Shown: positions 18,699-27,453 of the stretch, one piece after another | Layout of the letters: the number at the start of each line of letters is the position of its first letter | How positions within the stretch are numbered: the stretch's first letter is position 1 | From: Flavobacteriales bacterium UBA6772 | GTDB lineage: Bacteria; Bacteroidota; Bacteroidia; Flavobacteriales; Flavobacteriaceae | Length of the DNA: 64,000 nucleotides | Direction: 5' to 3' | Assembly (NCBI GenBank): GCA_905181765.1 | Contig: CAJIYW010000003.1 | Span: forward strand, 1-64,000 | Made by a program: the position numbers and the translations under genes | Notes under the pieces: generated by a model | What the model saw: only the letters and a program-made list of their open reading frames with translations | What the model was told of the DNA's origin: nothing | The model's database searches: none

Positions 18699-19280
18699 TT
18701 AACGTACTACTTTATTTATTATAGGTGCAATTTTAGGCGCTTTGTATGCATCCATTTTTTGCATTAATTCTTTTACCGAGGTGGCTACTAACAATAGATT
18801 TCTACCTGCGGTTTTTAAATACCCTTCTTCCACCATTTTATCTAATTGCAATAAAACGGCATCAAAAAAACCATTTACATTTAAAAGGCCTATGGGCTTT
18901 TGCTCAATTTGCAGTTGGCCTAAAGTTAGAGCTTCAAAGAGTTCATCTAAGGTTCCAAAACCTCCAGGAAGTGTAATGTAACCATCTACCAATTTACTCA
19001 TGATTACTTTACGTTCGCTCATTTTTTTGCATACAATCATTTCTTCTACACCAGCATGCACCACTTCTTCTTTTTCTAATAATTTTGGAATAACACCAAT
19101 TACCTCTCCGTTTTGCGCAAGAATGGTGTCTGCAAGCATCCCCATCATCCCTATTTTACCACCTCCGTAAACCAAACTAATTTTATTTTCAACAAAATAA
19201 TTTCCTAATGTTACTGCAGCTTCTTTGTAGATAGGGCTAAAACCTAAACTAGATCCACAAAAAACAACGATTTTCTTCAA
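18699..19280 (-). CDS. LOG-family protein (cytokinin riboside phosphoribohydrolase-like)
   Basis: A Rossmann-fold protein with both LOG signatures: GGGKIGMMG and PGGFGTLDE. Related enzymes cleave ribose 5-phosphate from N6-modified AMP or from nucleotides. I chose TTG 19280 (LKKIVVFCGSS), giving 194 residues, the usual family length. A longer frame reaching 19385 would overlap the start of the divergent DUF1599 gene and adds a hydrophobic, non-family leader, so it was rejected. It heads the LOG-folP-cdaA run. Confidence 0.85.
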   Translation of the reverse strand: MKKIVVFCGSSLGFSPIYKEAAVTLGNYFVENKISLVYGGGKIGMMGMLADTILAQNGEVIGVIPKLLEKEEVVHAGVEEMIVCKKMSERKVIMSKLVDGYITLPGGFGTLDELFEALTLGQLQIEQKPIGLLNVNGFFDAVLLQLDKMVEEGYLKTAGRNLLLVATSVKELMQKMDAYKAPKIAPIINKVVR

Positions 19281-19369
19281 TGTATTGAGTTTTAAAATTC
19301 TTTTGTAAAAATAAATGAAAAGCATATAGGATTTAGTATTTTTGAGGAAATACTTTTTAACAAGAGAAA

Positions 19370-19906
19370 ATGCAAGATACTTCAAAACAATATGATGCGG
19401 TTATGAACGAATGTAGAAGTTTGTACATTAAAAAAATGTCTGATTACGGCTCTGCGTGGCGTATTTTACGTTTGCCGTCACTAACCGATCAAATATTTAT
19501 AAAAGCGCAAAGAATTAGACAATTGCAAGAAAATGTAGTAAGAAAAGTAGATGAAGGTGAGAAATCTGAATTTATTGGAATTATCAACTACGCTATTATG
19601 GCGTTAATTCAGTTAGAAAGCGGTGTTGTAGAAACTCCTGATTTGAATACAGAGGAAGCAACTATTTTGTTCGACAAGCATAGTAAAATTACGAAAGAAT
19701 TAATGTTAAACAAAAATCATGATTATGGTGAGGTTTGGAGAGAAATGCGTGTTTCTAGTTTGACAGATTTAATTCTTCAAAAATTATTAAGAGTAAAGTC
19801 TATTGAAGATAACAAAGGAAAAACAATTGTTTCTGAAGGGATTGATGCAAATTACCAAGACATGATTAATTATGCTGCTTTTGCAATGATACATTTAGAG
19901 GCGTAG
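19370..19906 (+). CDS. DUF1599 protein (two tandem repeats)
   Basis: 178 residues made of two similar halves (about 1-85 and 95-178), each with an R/K-DYG-W-RI/EMR-SLTDLI pattern (DYGSAWRILRLPSLTDQI and DYGEVWREMRVSSLTDLI), then an INYA block. This is DUF1599, a Bacteroidota family often divergent from folP. The all-alpha pattern with acidic residues recalls MazG-like nucleotide hydrolases, but that is only a guess. Confidence 0.85.
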   Translation: MQDTSKQYDAVMNECRSLYIKKMSDYGSAWRILRLPSLTDQIFIKAQRIRQLQENVVRKVDEGEKSEFIGIINYAIMALIQLESGVVETPDLNTEEATILFDKHSKITKELMLNKNHDYGEVWREMRVSSLTDLILQKLLRVKSIEDNKGKTIVSEGIDANYQDMINYAAFAMIHLEA

Positions 19907-19954
19907 GCTGTAAATTATTTAACTAATTTTAAATAAAGTAAATTTCTGTATAAC

Positions 19955-20923
19955 ATGATATTAAAATTAATCACTCAAATTTCAAGAATATTAGTTGGAG
20001 CCTTATTTATTTTTTCAGGCTTTGTTAAGCTAGTAGATCCGATAGGTTCTGAATATAAGTTTCAAGAATATTTTTCTGAGAGTGTTTTAAATATGGAATT
20101 TTTAATTCCGTATGCATTGCTGTTTGCAATTGTTTTAATTGTTGCAGAAATACTTTTGGGAGTCATGATTTTAATTGGTTATAAATCGAAATTTACAGTT
20201 TGGAGTTTGCTAATTATTACTACTATATTTTTGTTTTTAACTTGGTATTCTGCCTATTATAATAAAGTAACAGATTGTGGTTGTTTTGGCGATGCTATTA
20301 AATTAACACCTTGGGAAACCTTCTATAAGAATGTTGTTTTAATTGGGTTGATTCTTATTTTACTAGTAAAAGTAACATTTATAAAGCCTCTTTTTAAAGG
20401 TAAAATTACCAAGGTAATTACCTTTTTATCTTTGGCTTCTTTCTTATTTATTGTGCAACATGTTTTAACACATTTGCCACTAATTGATTTTAGAGCCTAT
20501 GCAGTTGGTAAGAATTTGCAAGAAGGAATGGTGTATCCGGCAGATGGTTCTATACCGCCAGTGCATGATTTTATGCTAGAAGGTGTGCAACAAGATTTAG
20601 CACCCATACTTTTAGAAAAGGAAAAAGTAATGCTAGTTATTGTGTATAACTTAAATAAATCTGATACAAACGGATTTCCTGCAATGAAGGAAGCATCAGA
20701 AAAGGCAATAGCAAAAGGGTACACGGTTTATGGAGTTTCGGCTTCTTTTTCAGATGATTTATTAGTAGCCCAAGAAAAGTACAACTTGCCTTTTGATTTC
20801 CTTTTTTGTGACGAAACTACATTGAAGACAATGATTAGAGCAAACCCGGGAGTCATCATTTTAAATAAAGGAACCGTTACTCAGAAGAAGAATTGGATAG
20901 ATATTGAAGATTTAGAATTATAA
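19955..20923 (+). CDS. DoxX/MauE-type membrane protein (BT_3928 family)
   Basis: 322 residues. Four N-terminal membrane helices (about 5-165) carry the DoxX/MauE pattern and a conserved loop with DCGCFGDAI, followed by a soluble C-terminal domain of about 140 residues with a thioredoxin-like layout but no CxxC. The family is conserved after DUF1599 in Bacteroidota; the function is unknown, perhaps linked to periplasmic redox. It ends 10 bp from the convergent ClC gene. Confidence 0.8.
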   Translation: MILKLITQISRILVGALFIFSGFVKLVDPIGSEYKFQEYFSESVLNMEFLIPYALLFAIVLIVAEILLGVMILIGYKSKFTVWSLLIITTIFLFLTWYSAYYNKVTDCGCFGDAIKLTPWETFYKNVVLIGLILILLVKVTFIKPLFKGKITKVITFLSLASFLFIVQHVLTHLPLIDFRAYAVGKNLQEGMVYPADGSIPPVHDFMLEGVQQDLAPILLEKEKVMLVIVYNLNKSDTNGFPAMKEASEKAIAKGYTVYGVSASFSDDLLVAQEKYNLPFDFLFCDETTLKTMIRANPGVIILNKGTVTQKKNWIDIEDLEL

Positions 20924-20932
20924 GTTTCTAAA

Positions 20933-22282
20933 TTAGTCTGTATTATTTTTTTTACGTTTTTGCGCTATCTGAGTAAGCTTTAGACCTTTCTCTTTTTTGA
21001 AAAACAAGTGTTTCGGACTTCCAATAATTTGAGCAGTATAAATACCTGTATGTCCAGAAAACAAATAAGAGGTAGTGCACGCAAGTGCTATAAAAACACC
21101 AGATTCTATTCCGAATAATTCAATTCCCATGATGGTACAAGCAATAGGTGTGTTTGTTGCTCCAGCAAAAACGGCTACAAAGCCCATTCCTGCCAACAAT
21201 GGCATTGGTAAGGGTATAAACCAGATTAGAACATTTCCTAAAGTAGCACCAATAAAAAACAAAGGAGTTACTTCTCCTCCTTTAAAACCAGCACCTAGTG
21301 TAAAAGAAGTCAGCAGTATTTTTAGGAAGAAATCATAAGAATTTAAATCAATATTAAAAGCATCTATAATAGTAGGTACCCCAAGACCTATGTATTTTGT
21401 AGTTCCCATAAGGTATACACTAACTGCAATGACAACACCACCAATTACAGGTCGTAAGGGAGGGTATTGAACGTATTTTTTGAATAAATTACTCCAAAAA
21501 TGTGTAGATTTTGAAAACAGCATACTTACCAATCCAAAAATAATACCCGCCAATAAAGACCATAAAACAGTAGCTGGTGTTAGGTCTGCAACAGCAGAAA
21601 TAGTATAATGTGTATGATGAGAAATTTGCCAAATATCACAAAAATAGTTTGCAAAAATAGCTGCTAAAAAGCTAGGTATAATCGCATCAAACTTTATTCT
21701 GCCAATAACCATTACTTCCAATGCAAAAATAGCACCTGCTAAAGGAGTTCCAAAAACAGATGAAAAACCTGCACTAATTCCTGCAATTAATATAATTTTT
21801 CGATCGAGGTTAGAGAGTTTAAAAATCTTTGTCAACTGATCTGCTATAGCACCACCAATTTGCACAGCAGTACCTTCACGCCCTGCAGAGCCACCAAATA
21901 AATGTGTAAGAATGGTTCCAATAAATACTAACGGCGCCATTTTAAAAGGAATTACTTTTTTTGGAGTATGATATTCATCAATCAATAAGTTATTTCCTTT
22001 TACAACACTTTCACCAAAATAATGATAGGACAAACCAATGATAAGACCAGCAATGGGCAGCAATGCAATTATCCACACATTTGCTTCTCTATAGCTGGTA
22101 GCCCATTCTAGAGACCATAAAAATACAGCAGATGCACTGCCTGCAAATGCGCCTACAAGCAAACATATAAAAGTCCATTTTAAAAGAAAAAGCAATGAAA
22201 AGCGCTGCTCAAATGAAAGGAAGAATTTTTTAATAGTACTCATATATTTTAAGATCCTCTTGTAGAAAGTTTTTTTAGACAA
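20933..22282 (-). CDS. ClC-family transporter with the GREGT motif of fluoride exporters
   Basis: About 449 residues (436 if started at Met14, equally possible), with ClC-type membrane helices throughout. The anion-selectivity motif is GREGT (134-138) in GGSAGREGTAVQ, not the GKEGP of Cl-/H+ exchangers; a GFKGGEVTPLFFIGA block follows. GREGT is the signature of the CLC-F clade of F-/H+ antiporters, so fluoride export is the best inference. I looked in 22283-22429 for a fluoride riboswitch and saw none. Public annotation usually calls such genes voltage-gated chloride channels. Confidence 0.8.
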   Translation of the reverse strand: MSKKTFYKRILKYMSTIKKFFLSFEQRFSLLFLLKWTFICLLVGAFAGSASAVFLWSLEWATSYREANVWIIALLPIAGLIIGLSYHYFGESVVKGNNLLIDEYHTPKKVIPFKMAPLVFIGTILTHLFGGSAGREGTAVQIGGAIADQLTKIFKLSNLDRKIILIAGISAGFSSVFGTPLAGAIFALEVMVIGRIKFDAIIPSFLAAIFANYFCDIWQISHHTHYTISAVADLTPATVLWSLLAGIIFGLVSMLFSKSTHFWSNLFKKYVQYPPLRPVIGGVVIAVSVYLMGTTKYIGLGVPTIIDAFNIDLNSYDFFLKILLTSFTLGAGFKGGEVTPLFFIGATLGNVLIWFIPLPMPLLAGMGFVAVFAGATNTPIACTIMGIELFGIESGVFIALACTTSYLFSGHTGIYTAQIIGSPKHLFFKKEKGLKLTQIAQKRKKNNTD

Positions 22283-22429
22283 AATCTTTCACAGAATATT
22301 TCAGTAAGTCTTTAATTTACTTTCTCCGGCAAAAATAAACAAATAAAAACTAAGAGAATATTCGTTTAAAAAGATCATTTTTAAAACAAATTTATTACTG
22401 TTTAAGATTTTATTGTAACTTGTTTCAAA

Positions 22430-23143
22430 ATGAAAACAATGAACGAATTTGTTACCTACACGTCAGCAGAAAATTACGCAATTATTACTATTAATAATGG
22501 AAAGGCAAATGCCATTTCGCATGAAGTTGTAGCTGGTTTAAATGCTTGTTTAGATGCTGCAGAAGCAGAAAACAAAGTAGTTATTTTAACAGGTAAGTCT
22601 GGTATTTTTTCTGCAGGATTCGATTTGAAAGTAATGACAGCATCCCCTGAATCTGCCAAAGAATTGGTTACAAAAGGTTCTAAGTTATCATTAAGAATGT
22701 TGTCTTTTCCACAGCCTATTATTGTAGCTTGCTCTGGCCATGCAATAGCCAAAGGAGCCTTTTTATTACTTTCGGCAGATTATAGAATTGGTGTAGAAGG
22801 CGATTTTAAAATTGGTTTAAATGAGGTAATGATTGGTATGACCATGCACAATGCAGGCATTGCCATTGCAAAAGCACGTTTGTCTGAGGTATATTTAAAT
22901 AGAAGCGTAAACAATGCAGAAATTTATAGTTCTAAACAAGCAGTAACTGCTGGTTTTTTAGATAGTATTGTTCCAGAAGATCAGTTATTGCCAGCTGCTA
23001 TTAAAGTTGCAGAAATGTCTGCGAAGCTAAATAAAAAGGCACATGCAGAAACAAAATTAAAAGTTAGAAAATTACATTTAGAAGCGTTAGAAAATGCAAT
23101 TTATTTAGACTTAAAAGGAAACATTTCTATTAATCCTTCATAG
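22430..23143 (+). CDS. enoyl-CoA hydratase/isomerase (crotonase) family protein
   Basis: 237 residues with the crotonase fold: the first oxyanion-hole segment FSAGFDLK (about 64-71) and the second GHAIAKGAFLLLSADYRI (about 101-118). The second is unusual, since canonical hydratases have GGG. A Glu in NEVMIGM matches one catalytic Glu, but the other catalytic position is not acidic, so ordinary hydratase activity is doubtful; an isomerase, hydrolase or other CoA-ester reaction is possible. It is complete and ends 10 bp before the convergent DUF1684 gene. Confidence 0.8.
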   Translation: MKTMNEFVTYTSAENYAIITINNGKANAISHEVVAGLNACLDAAEAENKVVILTGKSGIFSAGFDLKVMTASPESAKELVTKGSKLSLRMLSFPQPIIVACSGHAIAKGAFLLLSADYRIGVEGDFKIGLNEVMIGMTMHNAGIAIAKARLSEVYLNRSVNNAEIYSSKQAVTAGFLDSIVPEDQLLPAAIKVAEMSAKLNKKAHAETKLKVRKLHLEALENAIYLDLKGNISINPS

Positions 23144-23152
23144 TTTTAATGG

Positions 23153-23769
23153 TTAATGCTTTTCAAAAACCATAATTCCCGCTTTTATTTCTATTTCTAA
23201 ATGATTTTTTCTTGGAGTTAACGGACAAGAATATTTGGCATTATAAGCACAATAAGGATTGTAGGTGTTGTTGAAATTTAATTCAATAGTTCCGTCTGTA
23301 TTCTCACTAGTGGTCATCACATCCATATAGCGTCCGCCGCCGTAAGATTCATTGCTAGAAGTAGCATCTGTAAATGGCAAGAATAAGTAGTCTTTGTATT
23401 TCTCGTCTCTCAGGTCATCCTGACTTCGGTAAATTGTGAGTTCGCAAGCTGTTCCTTTTAAAGTAAAATTAAGAGTACCGTATTCTTTGTACAAAGGCTT
23501 TCTATCTGTGGTAGTGGCCATTTCAAAAGTGGGTGCATTTACTGTTTTTACCAATTTTGCAATAACGATAAATGTTGAATCTATCGGAAAGAAATCTAAC
23601 CCTTTAAAACCTTTTAAATCTTTCTTTTTTAGAGGAGATGTAGAGGCATCTTTATAACTGGCATTTAGTTTTTGCTGATACTCAGTCTTCCCTATTAAGG
23701 CTCTTTTTCCTTGAGAGTTGCAAGAAAATAAACAGATAAAACGCAAAGTATTAATATGTTTTTTTTCAT
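23153..23769 (-). CDS. DUF1684 lipoprotein
   Basis: About 205 residues after repair. I place the start at ATG 23769 because it gives a lipoprotein signal (MKKNILILCVLSVYFSC); this needs one missing T near 23727. The rest matches DUF1684: a beta-rich domain with FFPIDSTF, YGTLNFTL, and near the end GGGRYMDV, FNNTYNPYCAYN and CPLTP. The family occurs in many bacteria as secreted proteins without known activity. Confidence 0.78.
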
Positions 23770-23803
23770 TTTTTTCAATTTTGAAAAGGATAATATTTAA
23801 TTT

Positions 23804-24745
23804 TTATAAATCCAATTGCATTCCTTCAAAAGCAAACTTAAAACCTAGTTTTTCAACATTCATTTTTTCTTTTGATGTATTTTGAAGTGTAGGATTTGTA
23901 TGGTTAAAATGAATAAAGAATATTTTATTTTTTGTTGCTGTATTTTCGTCTTTAAATAAGTGAACGGTCTCTTCTATAAAAGGATGCGGGATTTCAGACA
24001 TTGGTCTCTTGATTTCTCCATCTTTAAAAAACGTGGCATCTAAAAAAGCGTAATCTACTTTTTTAACTTCTGCTATTATATTTTTTTGCCACTTTTCCCA
24101 TTTATTAATATCCGGAATAAACAATGCAGTTTTATTTTTACCTTCAATTTTATAGCCAACCGTTTCAGAAAACTCATCTCTATGGGGCACTAAAAAAGGG
24201 GTAACCCTAAGATTTTGGTTTAAGGTAATTGTTGCATCGTTTTGTAAATTTTCAAATACAATATTCTCTAATTTCACTAACTGATTCCAGGGGCCGTTTT
24301 TACTTAAATACGTTTTCATTTTTGGCATAACAAAAACCTTTGTTCCTTGCCTTCCTAAAGCCTCTCTTCCAAAATACATTAAGCCTGCATAGTGCCCAAT
24401 GTGTGCGTGTGTTAGAAAGATACCATCTATTAAAGTATTGGTTTTTAAATGATTTTGCTCTAAAGATGCCAATTGAGTGGCAATATCTGGCGTAGCTTCA
24501 AAGAGCCATTTTTGCTTATTTTCTAAATCTACTAAACCCAATGAAACTACTTTTTGCTTTTTATAAGTGCCATTATAAAAATTAGCACAACATTCTTTCT
24601 GGCAACCAATATGAGGATATCCGGCATCTTGTGCTATTCCTAAAACCGTAATATATTGTTTAGATTCTTTTTTATTTTCAACTACTCTTGTTTCTTTATT
24701 GCAAGAAAATAGAGAAATACAAAAGAGGAGTAGTAGTTGTTTCAT
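23804..24745 (-). CDS. PqqB-like metallo-beta-lactamase-fold lipoprotein
   Basis: 313 residues with a lipoprotein signal (LFSC, Cys about 14). A PqqB-like start (LGIAQDAGYPHIGC, then KECC) is followed by the MBL metal motif HAHIGH, and later HRDEFSETVGY, FIPDIN, DATFF and FIHFNHT. The motif has Gly where most MBL enzymes have the metal-binding Asp (HxHxDH), so the second metal site may be altered. PqqB itself works in PQQ biosynthesis, but no other pqq gene is nearby, so the role is unknown. Confidence 0.78.
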   Translation of the reverse strand: MKQLLLLFCISLFSCNKETRVVENKKESKQYITVLGIAQDAGYPHIGCQKECCANFYNGTYKKQKVVSLGLVDLENKQKWLFEATPDIATQLASLEQNHLKTNTLIDGIFLTHAHIGHYAGLMYFGREALGRQGTKVFVMPKMKTYLSKNGPWNQLVKLENIVFENLQNDATITLNQNLRVTPFLVPHRDEFSETVGYKIEGKNKTALFIPDINKWEKWQKNIIAEVKKVDYAFLDATFFKDGEIKRPMSEIPHPFIEETVHLFKDENTATKNKIFFIHFNHTNPTLQNTSKEKMNVEKLGFKFAFEGMQLDL

Positions 24746-24773
24746 TCTAAAATTTTAGAATTTAAAGATAAAA

Positions 24774-24801
24774 AAAAGCATCAAACTAAATTGATGCTTT
24801 T
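24774..24801 (-). terminator. terminator after ilvE
   Basis: The stem AAAAGCATCAA / TTGATGCTTTT has a 6-nt loop, and the minus strand continues in a T run. It lies 21 bp beyond the ilvE stop and before the PqqB-like gene. Confidence 0.85.
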
Positions 24802-24821
24802 CATTTTAATACATACTTTTT

Positions 24822-25877
24822 TTATAATTTTATTCTCCAGCCATATGGATCTTCAGATTTATTCGTTTGAATATCCGTAATTGTTTTCTTTAATAGACCA
24901 GCGAAAGAGTTGTCTAAATTGGGTAAATCATAATCTTTTTCTTTGTAACCAAAGCAAGAGATTGGAGAAATTACAGCAGCAGTTCCTGTACCAAACATTT
25001 CCTTTAAACTTCCAGATTGTGCTGCAGCAACAACTTCTGAAACAGAAATTTTTCTTACTTCAACGTCAATTTTTAAATTTTCAGCAATTTCAATGATACT
25101 TTTACGTGTAATCCCGTCTAAAATCCGATCGTTCGTAGGGCTTGTAATTAAAGTATCATTAATTCTAATAAAGATATTCATTGCTCCAGCTTCTTCAATA
25201 TACTCGTGTGTATTGTCATCTGTCCAGATTACTTGATCATATCCTTTATCAATGGCTAATTGAGTTGGGTAAAACTGAGCGGCATAATTACCACCTGCTT
25301 TTGCAAAACCAACACCACCATTTGCAGCACGTGCATATTTTTCTTCAATTAAAACTTTTACTTTACCTGCAAAGTAAGCTCCAGAAGGCGCTGTACAAAT
25401 TATAAATTTATATTCATTTGCAGGAGAGGCATGAAAACCGTTTCCAGAAGCAAACATAAAAGGTCTAATATAAAGAGAGCTTCCTTCATTTGTAGGAATC
25501 CAGGCTTCATCAACTTTTAATAATTGCTTTAAACCATTCATGAAAATTTCTTCAGGAATTTGAGGAATTACCAAACGCTCTGCAGATTTATTTAAGCGCT
25601 TGCAGTTCTCTAATGGTCTAAATAACAATGTGTTTCCTTCAGCATCTTTGTATGCTTTCATTCCTTCGAAAATAGATTGTCCGTAATGAAAAATCTTTGC
25701 AGCAGGGTCTAGAGAAATTGGTGCATATGCCTCAATAATTGGATTTTGCCAAGCACCATCTTTAAAAGTACACGTTAACATATGATCAGAAAAAACACTA
25801 CCAAAAGGTAAGTTATCAAAATCTACACTTTCAATGTTAGATTTTTCTATATGTTTGATTTCTATATTAGAATTCAT
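24822..25877 (-). CDS. ilvE: branched-chain-amino-acid aminotransferase
   Basis: PLP enzyme (fold type IV) that interconverts Leu/Ile/Val and their 2-oxo acids with glutamate. 351 residues, the usual length. Visible are HYGQSIFEGMKAY, RPLENCKRLNKSAERL, the Lys of the Schiff base in FAKAGGNYAA, then QVIWTD, EEAGAMNIF and TSPTNDRILDGITR. It is complete and stands alone between a terminator and the divergent DUF4920 gene. Confidence 0.95.
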   Translation of the reverse strand: MNSNIEIKHIEKSNIESVDFDNLPFGSVFSDHMLTCTFKDGAWQNPIIEAYAPISLDPAAKIFHYGQSIFEGMKAYKDAEGNTLLFRPLENCKRLNKSAERLVIPQIPEEIFMNGLKQLLKVDEAWIPTNEGSSLYIRPFMFASGNGFHASPANEYKFIICTAPSGAYFAGKVKVLIEEKYARAANGGVGFAKAGGNYAAQFYPTQLAIDKGYDQVIWTDDNTHEYIEEAGAMNIFIRINDTLITSPTNDRILDGITRKSIIEIAENLKIDVEVRKISVSEVVAAAQSGSLKEMFGTGTAAVISPISCFGYKEKDYDLPNLDNSFAGLLKKTITDIQTNKSEDPYGWRIKL

Positions 25878-25901
25878 ATTTATAAGGATTATTTTTCAGA
25901 A

Positions 25902-25909
25902 CAAATGTA
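25902..25909 (-). promoter_or_regulatory. candidate -7 element of ilvE
   Basis: On the minus strand TACATTTG matches TAnnTTTG, 25 nt before the ilvE ATG. No clear -33 partner at the right distance. Confidence 0.35.
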
Positions 25910-25997
25910 CATAATTTATTAATCCGAAGCGATATAAAAACGGTCGGTTTGATGTTAAAATCCTTATATTTGTTTGTGAAGGATTAAAATATAGAAT

Positions 25998-26507
25998 ATG
26001 AAATTTGCAATTAAGTTTTGTGCAGTAGCATTGGTGTTTTTTGTGGGATGCAAACAAGCGGAAAAAGTAAATAAACAAGAAATAAGTAAGGTTCAAGAGT
26101 TGGCATTTGCTTCTTTTGGAGATAAAATTTCTAATGAGAAAGTAGTTACCTCAAAAGAAATGTTGATTAAATTTGAAGACATGATTGCTGGCGATACTAT
26201 AAATATAAAATTTGCGTCAGAAATTAAGGAAGTTTGTGCTGCTAAAGGATGTTGGATGAAACTACCTTTAGCAGAAGAAAAAGAAGCAATGGTTCGTTTT
26301 AAAGATTATGGCTTTTTTATGCCTTTAGATTCAAAAGGAAAAGAGGTTGTTGTAGAAGGAAAAGCATTTGTACAGACTACATCAGTAGCAGAATTAAGGC
26401 ATTATGCAAAAGATGCAGGAAAAAGTAAAGAAGAAATTGCAGCAATTACAACTTCGAAAAAGGAGTTTTCATTTGAAGCAAATGGAGTTTTATTAAAAGT
26501 TAAATAA
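25998..26507 (+). CDS. DUF4920 lipoprotein
   Basis: 169 residues. Lipoprotein signal MKFAIKFCAVALVFFVGC (Cys18). The mature part shows the DUF4920 pattern, with CAAKGCWMKLP (two cysteines) and FKDYGFFMPLDSKGKEVVVEG. The small beta domain resembles OB-like periplasmic folds; the Cys pair and charged loop might bind a metal, which is speculation. Function unknown. Confidence 0.82.
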   Translation: MKFAIKFCAVALVFFVGCKQAEKVNKQEISKVQELAFASFGDKISNEKVVTSKEMLIKFEDMIAGDTINIKFASEIKEVCAAKGCWMKLPLAEEKEAMVRFKDYGFFMPLDSKGKEVVVEGKAFVQTTSVAELRHYAKDAGKSKEEIAAITTSKKEFSFEANGVLLKVK

Positions 26508-26558
26508 CCATAGATTTCGATTTAAGACAATATAAAAATCATAAAAAATACAAGCAGT

Positions 26559-27212
26559 TTGAAAAGAGAAATTTTAGTAACTTCAGATGGTTCTACAACC
26601 ATACATTTACCAGAGTTAGACGAACAATATCATTCTAAAAATGGTTCGATTAATGAAACATACCACGTATTTATAAACAGTGGATTAAAATTAGTTTCTT
26701 CTGAAAAGGTTGCAATATTAGAAATTGGTTTTGGTACTGGTTTAAATTGTTTTATTACCTATTTAGAAGGTAAAAAAGTTATTGATTATGTGGGCGTAGA
26801 AGCGTATCCGGTTACTGCTGAAGAGGTTGAGAAGATGAATTTTATTTCAGTATTAAAAGCAGAGAAAGATAGTGCTGTTTTTGAAAAAATGCATGCTGTT
26901 TCTTGGGAAGAAAAACACCAAATTTCAGAAACATTTTCTTTATTGAAAAGAAAACAACTGTTTGAAAATATTGAAGATGAAGATGCATTTAATCTAATAT
27001 ATTTTGATGCATTTGGTGCACGGGTGCAACCCGAATTGTGGTCTGAAGAGATCTTTAGAAAAATGTTTAATGCTTTAAAAGAAAACGGAATTTTAGTAAC
27101 CTATTCTGCAAAAGGTAGTGTAAGAAGAGCAATGCAAGCAGTTGGTTTTACTGTAGAACGTTTGCCTGGCCCTCCAGGAAAAAGAGAAATGCTAAGAGCT
27201 ATTAAGAAGTAG
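26559..27212 (+). CDS. mnmD: tRNA 5-methylaminomethyl-2-thiouridine(34) methyltransferase
   Basis: Stand-alone MnmD, the methyltransferase half of MnmC, which finishes mnm5s2U at the wobble position of tRNA. 217 residues with SAM motif ILEIGFGTGLNCF (about 47-59), YFDAFGARVQPELWS and the C-terminal PGPPGKREMLRA block, all typical. The start is TTG at 26559. The FAD oxidoreductase half is not in this window. Confidence 0.9.
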   Translation: MKREILVTSDGSTTIHLPELDEQYHSKNGSINETYHVFINSGLKLVSSEKVAILEIGFGTGLNCFITYLEGKKVIDYVGVEAYPVTAEEVEKMNFISVLKAEKDSAVFEKMHAVSWEEKHQISETFSLLKRKQLFENIEDEDAFNLIYFDAFGARVQPELWSEEIFRKMFNALKENGILVTYSAKGSVRRAMQAVGFTVERLPGPPGKREMLRAIKK

Positions 27213-27304
27213 TGCATAGTTTTTGCATATTTGGCAGTATAAATGAGTTAAGTTTACTTAAATAAATAAGCCTATTTTGAACCATCAATTAAAAATAAAT
27301 AAGA

Positions 27305-27436
27305 ATGCAGTTTAGAAGAAAGTTTGGCAGAAAAAAAGAATCAAAACCAACAAAAGGGCTTTTTTTAATTTTATTACTAGTGGTTGCTGTTATTTTGTGG
27401 TATAAAATGGAAGTTATTTTAGACAGTTTATTTTAA
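27305..27436 (+). CDS. small basic single-span membrane protein, 43 residues
   Basis: The first 17 residues are strongly basic ([11 protein letters not shown]), followed by one hydrophobic helix (about 18-34) and a short tail. It starts at ATG 27305 and stops 17 nt before ruvC, facing the same way. I have a faint memory of similar basic-plus-helix micro-proteins before ruvC in flavobacteria, but cannot confirm it. No function is suggested. Confidence 0.5.
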   Translation: MQFRRKFGRKKESKPTKGLFLILLLVVAVILWYKMEVILDSLF

Positions 27437-27453
27437 AAATTAAAAGAATAAAG

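Noticed and set aside
19281..19385. Longer start of the LOG-family gene
   Set aside because: It would overlap the divergent DUF1599 start and adds a hydrophobic leader absent from the family.
22283..22429. Fluoride riboswitch before the ClC gene
   Set aside because: I looked on the minus strand for the conserved pseudoknot pieces and saw no matching segments.
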